Shown here piece by piece: positions 5,218 through 6,665 of a stretch of DNA of 6,665 bases. The notes beneath the pieces were generated by a model, which was given only the letters and a program-made list of their open reading frames with translations, made no database searches and was not told the DNA's origin. The translations under genes were made by a program, and so were the position numbers. Source of the DNA: Candidatus Uhrbacteria bacterium (GTDB lineage: Bacteria; Patescibacteriota; Patescibacteriia; 2-12-FULL-60-25); contig JAHFIO010000047.1 in the NCBI GenBank assembly GCA_023246325.1, positions 1 through 6,665 on the forward strand, written 5' to 3'. How positions within the stretch are numbered: the first letter of the stretch is position 1; each line of letters starts with the position of its first letter.

Positions 5218-6665
5218 CCTTTTAGAAAGTCTATGGCAGAATCAATACGCTTCAAACTACGTTCTTTCCCTAAAATCCACAATAATTCAAATGGACTTGA
5301 TGATTTTTCCTCCCCGCTCAATGCTACTCGTAAGGGCCATAATGTTTCTCCAACTACCCATTTTTTTTCAGAAATACTATTTTTAATATATGCTTCTAAT
5401 TCAGAAACACCCATATCTTGTAATCCTACAATAATTTCTCGCAATGCTATTAATCTATTTCGTGCTTCATCAAGCGTTTGTTTTTTCCATGCGATTGAAA
5501 CTTGAGAATACTCTATATCCTGCTGTAAGAAAGGCTGTACAAGTTCGACAACTTGTGAGGGGAGTGAAATTCTATCACGTACACCAATAAGACATCGCTG
5601 AATAAAAATCTCGTCTTTTTCTTCGGTCACAATAAACTCACGTGTCAGCGCGATATATTTTTCTATCGGCAAAATACGTATATACTGCTCATTCATCCAA
5701 TGTAATTTTTCTGCATTGAACACAGCCCCCGCTTTATTTACCTTGGTCAAATCAAACAATGAAATTAATTCTTCATGAGAATATAATTCTCTATCTCCCG
5801 TTGGATTAAACCCTAGTAATGACAAAAAATTTATTAACGCTTCCGGCATATATCCCTTATCAATATATTCATGTGCGGCTACATCCCCTTGTCGTTTTGA
5901 CAATTTAGAATGATCTGGGTTTAAAAGTAATGGCAGATGTGCAAAAATAGGCAACTCCCATCCAAAACTTTCATAAATAAAAATATGTTTCGGCGTTGAA
6001 GCCACCCATTCATTTGCCCGAATAACATGTGTAATTTCCATATCATGATCATCACACATCGCCGCTAAATGATAGGTAGCAAATCCATCAGATTTAATAA
6101 TAATCTGATCATCAATAAGTGACCAATCAAATTTTATTTCTCCTAAAATCGCATCCTGCATTTGTATTGTACCTTCACGAGGAAGTTTTAAACGTATAAC
6201 GTATTTTTCACCGCTCGCTAATTTTGATTGAATATCCTCTGCAGACAATGTACGACATGCTCCATCATACATGGTTGGTATATGCGCAAGGGTTTGCGTT
6301 TTACGCAAATCATCTAAACGTTCAGATGAACAAAAACAATAATATGCACGCCTCATTTCAACTAATTGTTGTGCATATGCACGATGTTTTTCTGTACGTT
6401 TTGATTGCGTATAGGGTCCATATAATCCACGCTCAAAAATTTTTCCATCATCGTCTATCCACACGCCTTCATTTGGCAGGATGCCAATACGCTTCAACGA
6501 TACACAGATATCTTCCGTCGCACCTTCAACAAAACGTGTTTGGTCTGTATCTTCAATACGCAAAATAAAATCGCCATCTGATTGACGTGCAACAAGTTCA
6601 TTATATAAAGCAGTACGTACGCCCCCAATATGCAAAAAACCCGTTGGACTTGGTGCAAATCTTGT
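5214..6665 (-). CDS. gltX: Glutamyl-tRNA synthetase, 5' end beyond the window
   Basis: This class I synthetase charges tRNA-Glu with glutamate in the cytoplasm. It is open to the right edge: 483 residues are visible, beginning TRFAPSPTGFLHIGG, which matches the family start, so only about 2-4 residues are missing. HIGG (visible residues 12-15) is the HIGH signature and KLSKR (254-258) the KMSKS loop. Between them are LRIEDTD (35-41), YTQSKR (85-90), the Cys110/Cys112 plus Cys137 set resembling the zinc-type ligands of some GluRS, and SDGFATYHLAAMCDDHDM (192-209). HVIRANEW (213-220) replaces the usual IRGEEW. The anticodon-binding helical domain ends with LWPLRVALSGEEKSSSPF, typical of GluRS. 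The length is normal. The TTG at 6635 is an internal Leu codon, not the start. Whether it also charges tRNA-Gln cannot be told here. It leads the operon with the M23 gene. Confidence 0.95.
   Translation of the reverse strand, partial: TRFAPSPTGFLHIGGVRTALYNELVARQSDGDFILRIEDTDQTRFVEGATEDICVSLKRIGILPNEGVWIDDDGKIFERGLYGPYTQSKRTEKHRAYAQQLVEMRRAYYCFCSSERLDDLRKTQTLAHIPTMYDGACRTLSAEDIQSKLASGEKYVIRLKLPREGTIQMQDAILGEIKFDWSLIDDQIIIKSDGFATYHLAAMCDDHDMEITHVIRANEWVASTPKHIFIYESFGWELPIFAHLPLLLNPDHSKLSKRQGDVAAHEYIDKGYMPEALINFLSLLGFNPTGDRELYSHEELISLFDLTKVNKAGAVFNAEKLHWMNEQYIRILPIEKYIALTREFIVTEEKDEIFIQRCLIGVRDRISLPSQVVELVQPFLQQDIEYSQVSIAWKKQTLDEARNRLIALREIIVGLQDMGVSELEAYIKNSISEKKWVVGETLWPLRVALSGEEKSSSPFELLWILGKERSLKRIDSAIDFLKG

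Larger units (their letters stand above)
193..6482. repeat. Dispersed octamer GGCAGGAT, eight copies on both strands
   Basis: Exact copies on the plus strand lie at 193-200, 1073-1080, 1798-1805, 2659-2666 and 6475-6482. On the minus strand (ATCCTGCC in the plus sequence) they lie at 530-537, 2226-2233 and 2238-2245. Five more sites keep the 7-base core GCAGGAT, all in minus orientation: 182-188, 3184-3190, 3697-3703, 5517-5523 and 6153-6159. Copies fall in several codon phases (Ala-Gly, Pro-Ala, Ile-Leu-Pro, Ser-Cys) and one is intergenic, so codon preference alone does not explain them. With base frequencies near 36-38% GC I expect about 0.1 octamer copies. Counting was by eye, so a copy could be missed. 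The function is unknown. Confidence 0.6.

Noticed and set aside
5185..5505. Plus-strand 106-codon frame opposite the gltX 3' end
   Set aside because: Antisense to the conserved anticodon-binding domain, with no SD or promoter.
6473..6487. The palindrome TTGGCAGGATGCCAA in gltX as a binding site
   Set aside because: It is coding sequence around one GGCAGGAT copy with a 6-bp stem and 3-nt loop; nothing supports an independent function.
6224..6568. Plus-strand 114-codon frame opposite gltX
   Set aside because: Antisense to the catalytic domain; His/Tyr-rich shadow without signals.
6633..6635. TTG as the start codon of gltX
   Set aside because: The frame continues to the window edge with the invariant TRFAPSPTG block, so TTG is an internal leucine.

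Overview
The window is an AT-rich stretch of bacterial chromosome (roughly 35-38% GC by hand sampling). It most resembles Candidatus Patescibacteria (CPR), probably a parcubacterial lineage; this is inference, not proof. The main clue is the protein at 1136-2263. It joins a short helical domain of the LxxALxxAxW type, a DUF5671-like four-helix membrane block and a pseudopilin-like C-terminal domain, an arrangement I associate with that group. TGA is the stop codon of three of the six genes, so the SR1/Gracilibacteria code (TGA = Gly) is excluded.

Layout, left to right. At positions 1-76 a leftward promoter and Shine-Dalgarno (SD) sequence lead out of the window, nested inside an inverted repeat. 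A leftward ADP-ribosylglycohydrolase-family gene follows (77-1012), with a strong SD. A 123-bp divergent intergenic region separates it from the rightward DUF5671/pseudopilin-like membrane protein (1136-2263), which has an extended -10 just upstream. Next is a self-contained unit: a near-consensus promoter (2267-2295), an SD, an unrecognised 194-residue protein (2345-2929) and an intrinsic terminator whose stem overlaps the stop codon. The dusB-type tRNA-dihydrouridine synthase (2961-3950) starts 16 nt past the terminator T-run. A promoter-like pair built into the terminator would start its transcript at or very near its ATG. dusB converges, with a 20-nt 3' overlap, on a leftward pair: gltX (5214 to beyond 6665, 5' end off the window) followed by a coiled-coil M23 peptidase (3931-5217), joined by an ATGA stop/start overlap.

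Functionally, gltX and dusB are translation and tRNA-modification housekeeping genes. The M23 protein is an exported cell-wall hydrolase of the EnvC/NlpD type. The ADP-ribosylglycohydrolase would reverse ADP-ribosylation, but no partner transferase is visible. No gene-free stretch exceeds 300 bases, and I see no tRNA, rRNA, CRISPR array or transposase.

The most unusual signal is not a gene. The octamer GGCAGGAT occurs eight times on the two strands, where about 0.1-0.2 is expected, and its 7-base core GCAGGAT occurs thirteen times. It falls in several reading frames and once between genes. The density, about 1.2 per kb, is like that of known DNA-uptake sequences, so it is a candidate dispersed signal sequence.
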